Below are positions 53,234-62,301 of a DNA stretch of 64,000 nt, one piece after another. A program made the position numbers and the translations under genes. The notes beneath the pieces were generated by a model. That model searched no databases, was not told the origin of the DNA, and saw only the letters and a list, made by a program, of their open reading frames with translations. Position 1 is the stretch's first letter, and each line of letters starts with the position of its first letter. The stretch comes from Candidatus Zipacnadia bacterium (GTDB taxonomy: Bacteria; Armatimonadota; Zipacnadia; Zipacnadales; UBA5352): contig JALGSU010000008.1 in NCBI GenBank assembly GCA_029821735.1, forward strand, positions 124,001 to 188,000, given 5' to 3'.

Positions 53234-54970
53234 CTACCAACCCAGCCGATCCTGGAGTCCACGCATGTCCTGCTGCAGTACGCCGCTCTCTATCGCCTGG
53301 ACGTATTCCGGCGACAGCAGCGACCGCGACGCGGTGTTCGCTACGGCCAGCAGTTCCATCATACGGATCTCGTCCGCCCGCGCGACGTGGGGGGCGATGT
53401 AGTCGTCAGCAGCGTAAGACAGGTCCGGCACACCGATTTGATCGCGCCGTTCGGCGAACGCGTGCCGTTGGGCGATGCGCACCAGTTCCACCAGATCAGC
53501 GCCCGAGTACCCGAACGTTCGCGCTGCGACATCGCTCAGGTCCCCGTCGGCGAAATCGATGTCCAGGTTCCGAACACTCACTCGCAGGATGGCCTCGCGG
53601 GCGGCATCATCGGGCAGCAGGAACGGGATCTTCATGTCGAACCGACCGGCGCGCATCGTTGAGTGATCGATCAGATCCGGGCGGTTGGTCGCAGCCCCGA
53701 AAATGATCCGGCCTTGGTGCGCGTCTTCGGACAGGAAGTTGTTGAACATGCCGAAGACCCGCCGCGACACCCCCGAGTCAGAGTCACTCGCCACCCGCCG
53801 CCCGTAGCTCTGGTCGAACTCGTCGATGAACACGAAGATGGGAGCGAGGGCCTCGAGGTAGTGGAAGAGCTTCTCGAGGTTAGCCTCGGTGGATCCCACG
53901 AACTTGCTGAAGACGTTGCGCAACTCCACGAACGGAATGCCGCAGTCGCGCGCGAAGCAGCGCATCGTGAAGGTCTTGCCCGTGCCCGGTGGCCCGATCA
54001 GCAGCACACCCTTGGGCACCAGGTCCGTATTGCCCTCCGAGAGCGCGCGCACGGTATCCATCAGCAATTGCTTCTGCCGGTCCACTCCCGCCACCGCATC
54101 CAGCCCCAGCTTCGAACTGGTGAACTCGACGAGGTCCCCAATCTCGGCCTCGATCACTCGCCGCTTGTGCAGCGACACCTCCGCGAGACCCAACTGGTGA
54201 TGCTCACTGTGCGCAGATCGGATCATCGCACCAATTTGCTGAAGCGTCATGCCGTTGCTCACTTGCGCCAACACCTCGCGGCTCACCGCGAGATCACCGT
54301 TGCTGGCGGTGGGCGTGTCCGAGACGGGCGGCCCGGCGTTCAGAGCGCCGTCGATATACGCCAGACGTGCGGCCTCATCGGGGAACGGTATCTCCACGAT
54401 GCGCGTGCCGCCCCCCCTGGTGTAGAGATCCTCGTGCACGTCCGCGAGGGACTCGGCCACCATCAGCACGAAGCTGTTGCGCCGCGCCAGCCGTGGGTCC
54501 GTGGCCCAAGCGCGCACGGTCGCGAGCAGCCGTCGCTCGTCCGCGCTCATGAAGCGCTCTTCTTTCGCGGGGAAGAGCTTGTCCACGAAGTCGACGATCA
54601 GCGCCACGCCGTCGCGCGTGAGCAGGTAGTCCTGCACTATCGGGATCGCCAGATCGGGGCGGTAGCTGTCACGCATCGCCAGACTCGGCTCGCCCTGCGA
54701 CGCTCTCACCTTCAGGAATGCCTCGAACTCGCGCTCGTCCTCATCGCTCGAGAATGTGATACCCGACCCGATGCTATAGGTGACCGTGCGCTTGCCTCCA
54801 CAGAACGCCCTGCGCAGAAAATCCGGCAGAGGCAGCCACGTGTCGCCCGCCGCCACCAGATCGCGCACCCCGTGCAGCAGGAACACGCTTGCCGCGCGCG
54901 CCATGAAGTCTTGGCGCACGTCATCGACCCATTCGGGCGTCCTGTCGTCGCTGGCGAAGGCTTCAGCCAT
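53234..54970 (-). CDS. AAA ATPase with N-terminal degenerate AAA-like domain
   Basis: About 578 residues. The C-terminal half is a canonical AAA module: LLIGPPGTGKTFTMRCFA (Walker A), IFVFIDEFDQSYGRR (Walker B), FGAATNRPDLID (sensor 1), RAGRFDMKIPFLLPD (arginine finger) and FGYSGADLVELVRIA (sensor 2/lid). The N-terminal ~200 residues look like an inactive AAA-type fold (ALIVDFVDKLFP, NSFVLMVAESL), as in Ycf46-like or Cdc48/Vps4-related proteins. It is not FtsH: no protease motif. A GTG at 54988 would overlap the pspA stop (GTGA); ATG 54970 is an equally good start. Likely remodels the PspA-family protein next door (inference). Confidence 0.85.
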   Translation of the reverse strand: MAEAFASDDRTPEWVDDVRQDFMARAASVFLLHGVRDLVAAGDTWLPLPDFLRRAFCGGKRTVTYSIGSGITFSSDEDEREFEAFLKVRASQGEPSLAMRDSYRPDLAIPIVQDYLLTRDGVALIVDFVDKLFPAKEERFMSADERRLLATVRAWATDPRLARRNSFVLMVAESLADVHEDLYTRGGGTRIVEIPFPDEAARLAYIDGALNAGPPVSDTPTASNGDLAVSREVLAQVSNGMTLQQIGAMIRSAHSEHHQLGLAEVSLHKRRVIEAEIGDLVEFTSSKLGLDAVAGVDRQKQLLMDTVRALSEGNTDLVPKGVLLIGPPGTGKTFTMRCFARDCGIPFVELRNVFSKFVGSTEANLEKLFHYLEALAPIFVFIDEFDQSYGRRVASDSDSGVSRRVFGMFNNFLSEDAHQGRIIFGAATNRPDLIDHSTMRAGRFDMKIPFLLPDDAAREAILRVSVRNLDIDFADGDLSDVAARTFGYSGADLVELVRIAQRHAFAERRDQIGVPDLSYAADDYIAPHVARADEIRMMELLAVANTASRSLLSPEYVQAIESGVLQQDMRGLQDRLGW

Positions 54971-54984
54971 TGTCGTCTCGCGCC

Positions 54985-55767
54985 TCACTCTTGCTTGGTC
55001 TCGAGCTCCTGTTCAGACTGCTCCTCAACAGCGGGGCTCGCCTCGACCGCAGGCTCCTCACTGACCGCCTGCATCGTGCGTTCGGCCTCTTCATCCGGTA
55101 TCAGCCCCAGTTGGCGCTGATACTCGACATAGGCCAGCTCCGCCTGCTGATCGGCCACATCGAGCTCCAGCTCGTCCAGCTCCGAGTCCAGCGACTCAGA
55201 AGCGACTTCCTGACGAGCCTGAGCACGCGCCATCTTCTCATCGATCTGGTCAGTGACCCGATCGAGAGTGTCAGTAGCGTCGCCCACCTGAAACGCTCCC
55301 ATGACCTCGGCCAGTTCCTCCTCGACCTCAGCCTGCTTCGCTCGGGAGAGTTGCCGCCGCGCCTCATCGATCTGCCGCTTGATCCGCTGTTCGTACGCGT
55401 CCCGCTTGCGCAACATCCCCTCCGACGCCTCGCCCGCGCGTACATACTGATCCTGGGCCGTCGCCAGCGCTTCCTGAGCGGCCTGCAACTGACCGATCAG
55501 CCGCTTTGCCGCGTCCTTGTGCTCGGGCCCAAGCTTCACCGCCGCCTGTGCCTTCGGTTCGAGGTCGGCCACCTTCTCCTGCAGCCGCTCCACCTGCATG
55601 GCCAGCATCTTCTCGTGCTTCACCACCTCAGCCACCTGCGCATTCATCTTCGGAACTTCTGCGCGCATGTCGTCGATCAGTTGGCGCAAGAGCAGTTCCG
55701 GATTCTCAGCACCGCGCACCATCCAGCCGAACAGAGATCGGAATATCGCCCTGATGCGTGCCCACAT
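54985..55767 (-). CDS. pspA: PspA/IM30 (ESCRT-III-like) family protein
   Basis: 260 residues, almost wholly helical. The N-terminal amphipathic helix IRAIFRSLFGWMVRGAENPE and the following LLRQLIDDMRAEVPKMNAQVAEVV are the PspA/Vipp1 pattern. A long coiled coil spans about 25-200 and an acidic tail (200-260) is added. This superfamily is homologous to ESCRT-III, polymerises on membranes and protects or remodels them under stress. The gene is between a membrane coiled-coil protein (43 bases upstream) and the AAA ATPase (coupled), in one operon. Confidence 0.9.
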   Translation of the reverse strand: MWARIRAIFRSLFGWMVRGAENPELLLRQLIDDMRAEVPKMNAQVAEVVKHEKMLAMQVERLQEKVADLEPKAQAAVKLGPEHKDAAKRLIGQLQAAQEALATAQDQYVRAGEASEGMLRKRDAYEQRIKRQIDEARRQLSRAKQAEVEEELAEVMGAFQVGDATDTLDRVTDQIDEKMARAQARQEVASESLDSELDELELDVADQQAELAYVEYQRQLGLIPDEEAERTMQAVSEEPAVEASPAVEEQSEQELETKQE

Positions 55768-55810
55768 ACCGGGTCACCTCCGTTGGTATTCCGCGCCGGT
55801 GGCGCGGCCG

Positions 55811-56557
55811 CTACTGCTGCATCATGATGCTTGATTGCATGACTTCCTCCAGCGCCGAGACGCTGGCCTTCATCTCGTCAAGCTCCCGCACTGGCGAGTG
55901 CTCAGTCTCCGTATCAAGTCCGTGTCCAGCCGCCATACGCGCCACCGTCGAGCGCAGCCGGCCCGTCGACGCCCCCAGCCCGCGCATCATCGCCTGGTAC
56001 TGCTCCAGCGAGCCCATCAGACCTTCCCGTTCAGCGATCTGCGACCGGAGATCTGTCGCGGCTCGCTCAAGTTCGCCACGCGCCTCCGGGTCAGTCGCAC
56101 GCTCGACATCGGCCTCGATCCGCGCCAGTTGCGTCGACAGGTCATCGCCCGCCGTCGCCGCGAGGTAGTTATGCAAGTTGCCCGCCGTCGTAGCCAACTG
56201 AGCAACCGATTCGCGCACCCCATCGGCCTCAGCGGCTATACCCGCGAACAGCACCTGCTGGTCGCGCGGCGCTTCGTCGATCATCTGCCCGATCTCGTCC
56301 AGCGCATCTGTGACCTCGGCGAGACCCCGTTGAATCGTCGGCGGCAGCGCTGACACGTCCATGATTGATCGCTGGCCTTTGCCGGGCCGGCGGGCCAGGT
56401 ACGAGACCATCACGGCCCACAGAACCACCACAGGAAGCGCAAGAGTGGAGCTGAAGATGGTCACGCCAACCGTGGCGGCGGCGAGCACCAGCGACGTTGG
56501 GTGGACCAGGGCTCGCAGGATGCCCCGGCCCCGAGCTCCATCTGCTTCACCTGCCAT
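55811..56557 (-). CDS. hypothetical membrane-anchored coiled-coil protein
   Basis: 248 residues. Two hydrophobic segments at about residues 17-35 and 38-56 form an N-terminal hairpin anchor. The rest (60-248) is helical and coiled-coil-like with an acidic character. I do not recognise a family. It is the first gene of the operon with PspA and the AAA ATPase, so it may be the membrane adaptor for the PspA polymer or the ATPase (inference). GGAGG lies eight bases upstream of ATG 56557. Confidence 0.75.
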   Translation of the reverse strand: MAGEADGARGRGILRALVHPTSLVLAAATVGVTIFSSTLALPVVVLWAVMVSYLARRPGKGQRSIMDVSALPPTIQRGLAEVTDALDEIGQMIDEAPRDQQVLFAGIAAEADGVRESVAQLATTAGNLHNYLAATAGDDLSTQLARIEADVERATDPEARGELERAATDLRSQIAEREGLMGSLEQYQAMMRGLGASTGRLRSTVARMAAGHGLDTETEHSPVRELDEMKASVSALEEVMQSSIMMQQ

Positions 56558-56687
56558 CTCATCGACCTCCGTGACGGAAGTTCGCCCTGTATGGTCACCT
56601 GCCCTGCATGCTCAGCAGGTGCACTGTGCCCGGCGTGGAAGTTACCCACTCTCTGAACATCGCCTGGTCGTGAAGGGACGAAGCACC

Positions 56688-58007
56688 ATGGGCAATCTGC
56701 AGGCTGGCGCAGGCCAAGTCGACATCACGCCGCCGCTCGGAGCGTGTCTGTCCGGCTCATTGACGCCTCGCTATGCCGATGACGTCAGCTACCCACTCTA
56801 CGCAAAGGCGATCGTCCTCGACGATGGCGACACTCAGATCGCCTACGTTCAGAACGATCTGATCCTCCTCACGCGCGACCAGTTCGACGTGGCGAAAGCG
56901 CGCGCCGCCGAACTCACCGGCATCGCTGCCGAGAACATCATGATGTCGTGCACTCACACCCACTACGGCCCGGCCACCTATGGCATGTTCAAGGTCCCCG
57001 AGGAGCCCGGCTACGTCGACTGGGCAGTCAACAAGATCGGCGACTCCGTGAAGATCGCCCAGAACCGCCTGCAGCCCGCGGTCATCGGCCATACCTCCGG
57101 CTCCTGCCCCGAAGAGACCCACAACCGGCGCTGGTGGATGACCAACGGGCAGGTTCAGATGAACCCGCCGGGCGGTCCCGATCTTGTCCGCCCCTCCGCT
57201 GGCACCGACCCGGAAGTCGCGCTCCTGGTCGTCGAGACTCCCGACGGCCACCCCATCGCCGCCGTCTGCAACTACTCGCTGCACTACGTCGGCGGCGCGA
57301 GCCTCGCCATCTCCGCAGACTACTTCGGCGCATTCTCAGAGGCCCTCCAGCGCATGGCTGGCTCACAGTTCGTCGCGATCATGGCCAACGGTTGCTGCGG
57401 CGACATCAACAACCAGAACCGAGCGAACCCCAGCACTTTCGAGCGCCCTTACGCAGACTACCAGGTCGACCGCGTCGGCAACGCACTGGCCGCGGAAGCC
57501 TGGAAAGTCTGGAGCCAGCTCGACGGCCGCCAGGCCGACGTCACCGTCGCATCGTCGGTCGACTACCCCGTATGGCGACGACGCACCGCCGCCGAAGAGG
57601 CCCAACGCGAGGTCGCCGGCGGCGTGTTGGCCGTCGATCAGGTCACCCAGAAGTGGCCGGACTACGCCGACGAGTTCGCCAAAGAACGCGAGCGCATGGA
57701 CACGCTGCCGCTGGACATCGAGACCCAGATCCAGGCGTTGCGCGTCGGCGACATGGCCATGGTCGGCCTGCCCGGTGAGTTCTTCGTTGAGTACGGTCTC
57801 GACATCAAGCGCCAGTCACCTCTGGCCCGCACGATGACCATCGAACTCGCCAATGACTGGATCGGCTACGTGCCCACTGACCGCGGCCTCGACGAGGGCA
57901 GTTACGAAACCTGGCTCGCCAGCACCTCTCGCGTCGCCAGCGGCTCGGAGAAGCTCTTCATCGACTCCGCTCTCAAATGCCTCGCGCAGGTTGCCGAGGA
58001 AGGCTGA
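56688..58007 (+). CDS. neutral/alkaline ceramidase-like protein
   Basis: 439 residues. LQAGAGQVDITPPLGACLSG is the family opening, SCTHTHYGPATYG carries zinc histidines, and FVAIMANGCCGDINN is the conserved NG-CGD motif. The C-terminal LPGEFFVEYGL and IELANDWIGYVPT are typical of this hydrolase group, which includes ceramidases but mostly untested members that may act on other N-acyl compounds. No signal peptide is visible, unlike secreted ceramidases. ATG 56688 follows AAGGGA. A close paralogue follows after 14 bases. Confidence 0.85.
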   Translation: MGNLQAGAGQVDITPPLGACLSGSLTPRYADDVSYPLYAKAIVLDDGDTQIAYVQNDLILLTRDQFDVAKARAAELTGIAAENIMMSCTHTHYGPATYGMFKVPEEPGYVDWAVNKIGDSVKIAQNRLQPAVIGHTSGSCPEETHNRRWWMTNGQVQMNPPGGPDLVRPSAGTDPEVALLVVETPDGHPIAAVCNYSLHYVGGASLAISADYFGAFSEALQRMAGSQFVAIMANGCCGDINNQNRANPSTFERPYADYQVDRVGNALAAEAWKVWSQLDGRQADVTVASSVDYPVWRRRTAAEEAQREVAGGVLAVDQVTQKWPDYADEFAKERERMDTLPLDIETQIQALRVGDMAMVGLPGEFFVEYGLDIKRQSPLARTMTIELANDWIGYVPTDRGLDEGSYETWLASTSRVASGSEKLFIDSALKCLAQVAEEG

Positions 58008-58021
58008 AAGGACTGGAAACC

Positions 58022-59332
58022 GTGAGCACCATTCGTGTAGGAGCGGCTTCGCTCGACATCACACCACCGTTGGGCGCGATCATCAGCGGGGACTTCTCGA
58101 TGCGCTACGCCGACGATGTCGGCTACCCGCTCCATAGCAAGGCCGTCGTGTTCGACGACGGCGACACCCAGATCGCCTACGTCCAGAATGATCTGCTCTT
58201 CATGCAGATGGAATACTTCGACCAGGCCAAGGCCCGCGCCGAAGAGCTGACGGGCATTCCCGCCAGCAACATAATGATGTCCTGCACGCATACGCACTAC
58301 GGCCCGTCCGTGGCGCCCCTGTTCATGCAGCCCATGCAGGAGGACTATATTCCCTGGGCTCTCCAGAAGATGGGCGACGCCGTCAAGCTCGCCCAAAACC
58401 GACTCCAGCCCGCCGTTATCGGCCACACCTCCGGCTCATGTCCCGAGGAGACCCACTGCCGACGCTGGCACATGGCCGACGGCTCGGTGCGCATGAACCC
58501 GCCCCCCGGAGACGCCAGCTTGGTCCGGCCTGCCAGCCCGACCGATCCCGAGGTCGCGCTCCTCGTCGCCGAGACCCTCCGCGGCGAACCCATCGCGGCT
58601 ATATGCAACTACTCCCTCCACTACGTTGGCGGCGCAAAGGGCACGCAAATTTCCGCCGACTACTTTGGGGCCTTCGCCGCGGCTCTGCAGAGAATGGCCG
58701 GCAGCAAGTTCGTCGCCATCATGGCCAACGGGTGCTGCGGAAACATCAATAACGTTGACTTCACCAAGCCCCGAGCCAACCACAGCACCTATCCCGACTA
58801 CATGCGCGACCGCGTGGGCAACGCCCTCGCCGCAGAGGCCTACAAGGTCTGGCGCCAGCTCGACGGGCGCAGCGATGACCTCACCGTCGCCGCCGCCTCG
58901 GAATTCCCGAGCGTCCGCAGGCGCACGTCTGCCGAGGAAGAGCAGCGCACCGTTGCGGGCGGCGCCAATGCCGTCGATCAGGTCACCGAGAGCTTTCAGA
59001 AGATATACGCAGGCGAGCGCGCCGAGGTCGACAAACTCCCCTTGGACTTGCGCACTCAGGTCCAGGCTCTGCGCATCGGCGATCTGGCTATGGTCAGCTT
59101 CCCGGGTGAATTCTTCGTCGAGTTCGGCCTCGAGACCAAGCGAATGTCCCCATTCGCCCGCACCATGACCCTCGAACTCGCCAACGACTGGATCGGCTAC
59201 GTCCCCACTGACCAGGGCATTGACGAGGGCGGCTACGAAACATGGCTCGCCCGCAGTGCCATGGTCGCAAAAGGAGCAGAGGCAACCTTCCTCGCCGCGG
59301 CGGAGAGTTGCCTGGCCGCGGTAGCACTCTAG
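58022..59332 (+). CDS. neutral/alkaline ceramidase-like protein (tandem paralogue)
   Basis: 436 residues, alignable with the upstream copy over its whole length: RVGAASLDITPPLGAIISGD, SCTHTHYGPSV, VIGHTSGSCPEETH, FVAIMANGCCGNIN (Asp of the usual CGD changed to Asn), FPGEFFVEFGL and ELANDWIGYVPTD. The CGD-to-CGN change may alter catalysis in this copy. The start is GTG 58022 with AAGGA upstream. The pair lies directly before two M55 peptidase genes. Confidence 0.85.
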   Translation: MSTIRVGAASLDITPPLGAIISGDFSMRYADDVGYPLHSKAVVFDDGDTQIAYVQNDLLFMQMEYFDQAKARAEELTGIPASNIMMSCTHTHYGPSVAPLFMQPMQEDYIPWALQKMGDAVKLAQNRLQPAVIGHTSGSCPEETHCRRWHMADGSVRMNPPPGDASLVRPASPTDPEVALLVAETLRGEPIAAICNYSLHYVGGAKGTQISADYFGAFAAALQRMAGSKFVAIMANGCCGNINNVDFTKPRANHSTYPDYMRDRVGNALAAEAYKVWRQLDGRSDDLTVAAASEFPSVRRRTSAEEEQRTVAGGANAVDQVTESFQKIYAGERAEVDKLPLDLRTQVQALRIGDLAMVSFPGEFFVEFGLETKRMSPFARTMTLELANDWIGYVPTDQGIDEGGYETWLARSAMVAKGAEATFLAAAESCLAAVAL

Positions 59333-59402
59333 GTCGAAGGGATGCAGGTCTCACCGCACGAACCCGAACATACTCTCACCAACCCGTGAGGAAGTGAGTC
59401 GC

Positions 59403-60260
59403 TTGAAGATCTACATCGTCACCGACCTCGAGGGCGTCGCCGGGGTCCAGAACTGGGACAACCGTACCGACGATACGCCCTACATCACCGCGCGCCGGGC
59501 TCGCGAGAGTCGCTGGCTCGCCGAAGAGGTCAACGCCGCCGCCCGCGGATTCTTCGCAGGTGGTGCCACTGAAGTCGTCGTCAACGACGGCCACGGCGCA
59601 GGCTGCACCATCGACATCGAACTCGTCGACCCGCGCGTGCAGGTCTTCCACGGCCTCGACCGCCCCAACTACTGCACGGGCCTCGACGAGACCTGCGATG
59701 CCATCGCATCAGTCGGCACCCACGCCAAGGCCGGCACCGCCTGCGGAAATCTCAGCCACACCATGGGCAAGTCCATTCGCGGCTACTGGATCAATGGCGT
59801 GAGTGTTGGCGAAACCGGTTACCAGGCGTTCCTCGCCGGGCATTTCGGCGTGCCCTTTATCTTCTGCGCTGGCGACGCATGGGCGTGCAAGGAGATGCAG
59901 GAACTGGTTCCCGGCTGCGTCGGAGCGGTCGTCAAATATGGGTGCAGCGAACTCAGTGCACTCACGTACACGCCCGCCCGCAGTCGCGAGATCATCGAGG
60001 AAGCCGCCGAGCGATCCATGGCCAAGATCGGCGAGATAGAGCCCCTCGATGCGGGCTCGCCGGTGATCTTCCGCGAGGAGTTCTACAAGCCCACCTTTGA
60101 CCCCGAGAACCCGCCGCGTAACGCGCGAGTGATCGACTGCCACACCGCCGAGGTCGAAGCCGCCAATATGGAGGAATTCATGGACCTCAAGTATGGCTTC
60201 GACCCACACTGGCAGCCGTTCTGGAAGCTTCACGACGACCCGGGGAGCGCTTCACTATGA
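59403..60260 (+). CDS. M55 family D-aminopeptidase (DppA-like)
   Basis: 285 residues. Zinc-dependent D-aminopeptidases cleave N-terminal D-amino acids, as in the DppA of Bacillus that recycles D-Ala peptides. KIYIVTDLEGVAGV has the Asp/Glu zinc ligands, VVVNDGHGAG the His, IASVGTHAKAGTACG the next His, and VSVGETGYQAFLAG the Glu ligand. GAGGAA at 59388-59393 abuts GTG 59394 but is well placed for TTG 59403, which also matches the start of the paralogue (MKMYMMTDLEG). The end overlaps the next ATG by four bases. Confidence 0.87.
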   Translation: MKIYIVTDLEGVAGVQNWDNRTDDTPYITARRARESRWLAEEVNAAARGFFAGGATEVVVNDGHGAGCTIDIELVDPRVQVFHGLDRPNYCTGLDETCDAIASVGTHAKAGTACGNLSHTMGKSIRGYWINGVSVGETGYQAFLAGHFGVPFIFCAGDAWACKEMQELVPGCVGAVVKYGCSELSALTYTPARSREIIEEAAERSMAKIGEIEPLDAGSPVIFREEFYKPTFDPENPPRNARVIDCHTAEVEAANMEEFMDLKYGFDPHWQPFWKLHDDPGSASL

Positions 60261-61052
60261 AGATGTACATGATGACCGACCTCGAGGGCGTCGCCGGCGT
60301 CCACACTTGGGAAAGCCGCGACGACGAGACCCACTTCAACTGTGCCCGGCGTCTTCGCCAGAGCCGTTGGCTCGCCGAGGAAGTGAACGCCGCAGTCGAC
60401 GGTCTCATCGCGGGCGGCGCCACTGACGTCATCGTCAATGACGGCCACGGTGCGGGCGCAACCATCGACATGGACCTCGCAGACCCGCGCGCCATGTACA
60501 TCCATGGCCTCAAGCGCCCGCTCTGGCTTCCATACCTCGACAGCACCTGCGACGCCACCGGCGTCGTCGGCGGCCACGCCAAGGCTGGCACGCTCAGCGG
60601 CAATCTCTACCACACCATGAGCACAGCGCAGCGCGACTGGACTTTCAACGGGATATCGGTGGGGGAGATGGGCTTCCAGGCGCTGATCGCCGTGCCGCGA
60701 GATGGAGCAACTCATCCCCGGCTGCGTTACGGTCCCAGTCAAGTATGGCACCAGCCGCCTCTCCGCGATGACCTGGCCACCGGCGAAGTCTCGCGAGATG
60801 ATCCGGGCAGGCGCCGAGCGTGCCATGGACGTGATCGACAAGATCGAACCCCTCAAACTCGAGGCGCCCATCGTCTTCCGCGAGGAACGCGTCGAGCCCG
60901 CCTTTGACGAGGAGAACCCCGGGGACGGCTGGCGGATCATCGACGCCCACACTCGCGAGACTCAGGCAGACGATTTCATGGAGATATTCTTCCGCATCTA
61001 TCCCCAGTTCGACCGCGACTGGCAGCCACTCGATTGGCAGCCTGCCGACTGA
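60257..61052 (+). pseudogene. second M55 D-aminopeptidase, broken by a ~47-base deletion
   Basis: Frame one (ATG 60257) gives MKMYMMTDLEGVAGVHTWES through VGEMGFQALIA and then leaves register near 60691. The second frame picks up with a Cys-Arg-Glu pair before MEQLIPGCVTVPVKYGTSRL and ends at 61052 with QPLDWQPAD. Alignment with the paralogue shows loss of the sixteen residues between QAFLA and the Cys-Lys-Glu motif, i.e. 47 bases, which shifts the frame. The zinc residues upstream remain, but the protein would end in unrelated sequence at 60907. Its start overlaps the upstream stop (ATGA). Confidence 0.82.
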
Positions 61053-61071
61053 CGTCCCCGGTCGCGCTGAA

Positions 61072-62301
61072 ATGAAGGGCTTCGAACCCGTCCGCATAGG
61101 CCTCGTCGGAGTGGCCAACTTCGCCGCCTCGCACAAGGCCTCCATCCTCAGGATGGAGGAGGAGGGTTACGCCGACCTCGTCTGCGTATGTATCCGCAAC
61201 CCCGAGAAGTATGCGGACGCCGTCGCCGAGTATGGCGAGCGCGGCACCCGGGTCTACACCTCCTACGAAGAGATGCTCGAGACAGAGCGCGGCAACATGG
61301 AGCTGGTCGCTCTCCCCACGGCGATCCCCGACCACGCCTACACCTCAGTCATGGCCATGGAGGCCGGCTACGACGTGTTGGTCGAGAAGGCTCCCGCTGG
61401 CGCGGTGCAGGACGTCGACGAGATGATCCTCTGTTCCGCGAGAACCGGCCGATTCTGCGAGGTGGCTTTCCAGAACCAGTCCAAGAACACCGTCCGTGCC
61501 ATCAAGCGCCGCGTCTGCGAGGGCATGTTCGGCAAAATCGAGCGCATCGCGGTCATGGCCGAGTGGGTCCGCCCTGACAGCTACTACGAGCGCAACGAGT
61601 GGGCCGGCAAGATGATGTACCAAGGCCGCTACTGCTGCGATGGCCCCAGCAACAACGCGCTCGCCCACTACCTCTACAACGCGCTCTACTGGGCCAGCCC
61701 CCGCTGGCTGCACGCTGACTTGCCGGTCCGGGTTCGCGGCGAGCTCTACCGCGCCCATCCCATCGAGGGCGAGGACACCTCCGCCATTGCCGTCGAGACA
61801 GACGGCGGCTGCCGGATCACCTACCTGACCACCCTTGCTGGCTGGGAGCACATCGGGCCCATCTCCCGTATCGAGGGCACCGAGGCCACTGCCGACTGGA
61901 GCCACAACGATGGCACCGTCATCACCTGGGCCGATGGCACCACCGAGACCATCCCGCCCGATGGCACCCGCGAGCACTTCGAAGTCTTCCGCAACACCTG
62001 CAAGTACATGCGCGGGCAGTCCGACACACTCAACTCGCCCATCGCCATGGCGCGCGTGCATACCGTCGCGATCAATGGCGCCTACGAGTCAGGCGGCCCG
62101 CCCCGCACCATCGCCGCCGAGCACGTCACCCGCGAGCCCAAGGGCGAAAGCGTCTTCACCGGCATCGACGGTATCCGCGAGATACTCGACCAGTGCTACG
62201 CGGAGCATAAAACCTTCAGTGAAATCGATGTCCCGTGGGCATATCAGTCCGACTGGGTTGACACCACCAACTATGAGCGTTTCGAGATGGAGCTGCTATG
62301 A
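61072..62301 (+). CDS. Gfo/Idh/MocA family oxidoreductase
   Basis: 409 residues. RIGLVGVANFAASHKASILR is a variant of the N-terminal nucleotide loop, lacking the usual GxGxxG (GVANFA), which may change cofactor binding. ALPTAIPDHAYTSVMAM and VLVEKAPAGAVQDVDEM with the catalytic lysine are typical. The C-terminal domain is present but divergent. ATG 61072 has no strong ribosome-binding site; it lies 19 bases after the broken M55 gene. Its stop overlaps the next ATG (ATGA), so translation is coupled to the HAD gene. Confidence 0.85.
   Translation: MKGFEPVRIGLVGVANFAASHKASILRMEEEGYADLVCVCIRNPEKYADAVAEYGERGTRVYTSYEEMLETERGNMELVALPTAIPDHAYTSVMAMEAGYDVLVEKAPAGAVQDVDEMILCSARTGRFCEVAFQNQSKNTVRAIKRRVCEGMFGKIERIAVMAEWVRPDSYYERNEWAGKMMYQGRYCCDGPSNNALAHYLYNALYWASPRWLHADLPVRVRGELYRAHPIEGEDTSAIAVETDGGCRITYLTTLAGWEHIGPISRIEGTEATADWSHNDGTVITWADGTTETIPPDGTREHFEVFRNTCKYMRGQSDTLNSPIAMARVHTVAINGAYESGGPPRTIAAEHVTREPKGESVFTGIDGIREILDQCYAEHKTFSEIDVPWAYQSDWVDTTNYERFEMELL

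Noticed and set aside
53234..54970. FtsH-type protease
   Set aside because: There is no HEXGH zinc protease motif or N-terminal transmembrane pair. Only AAA modules are present.
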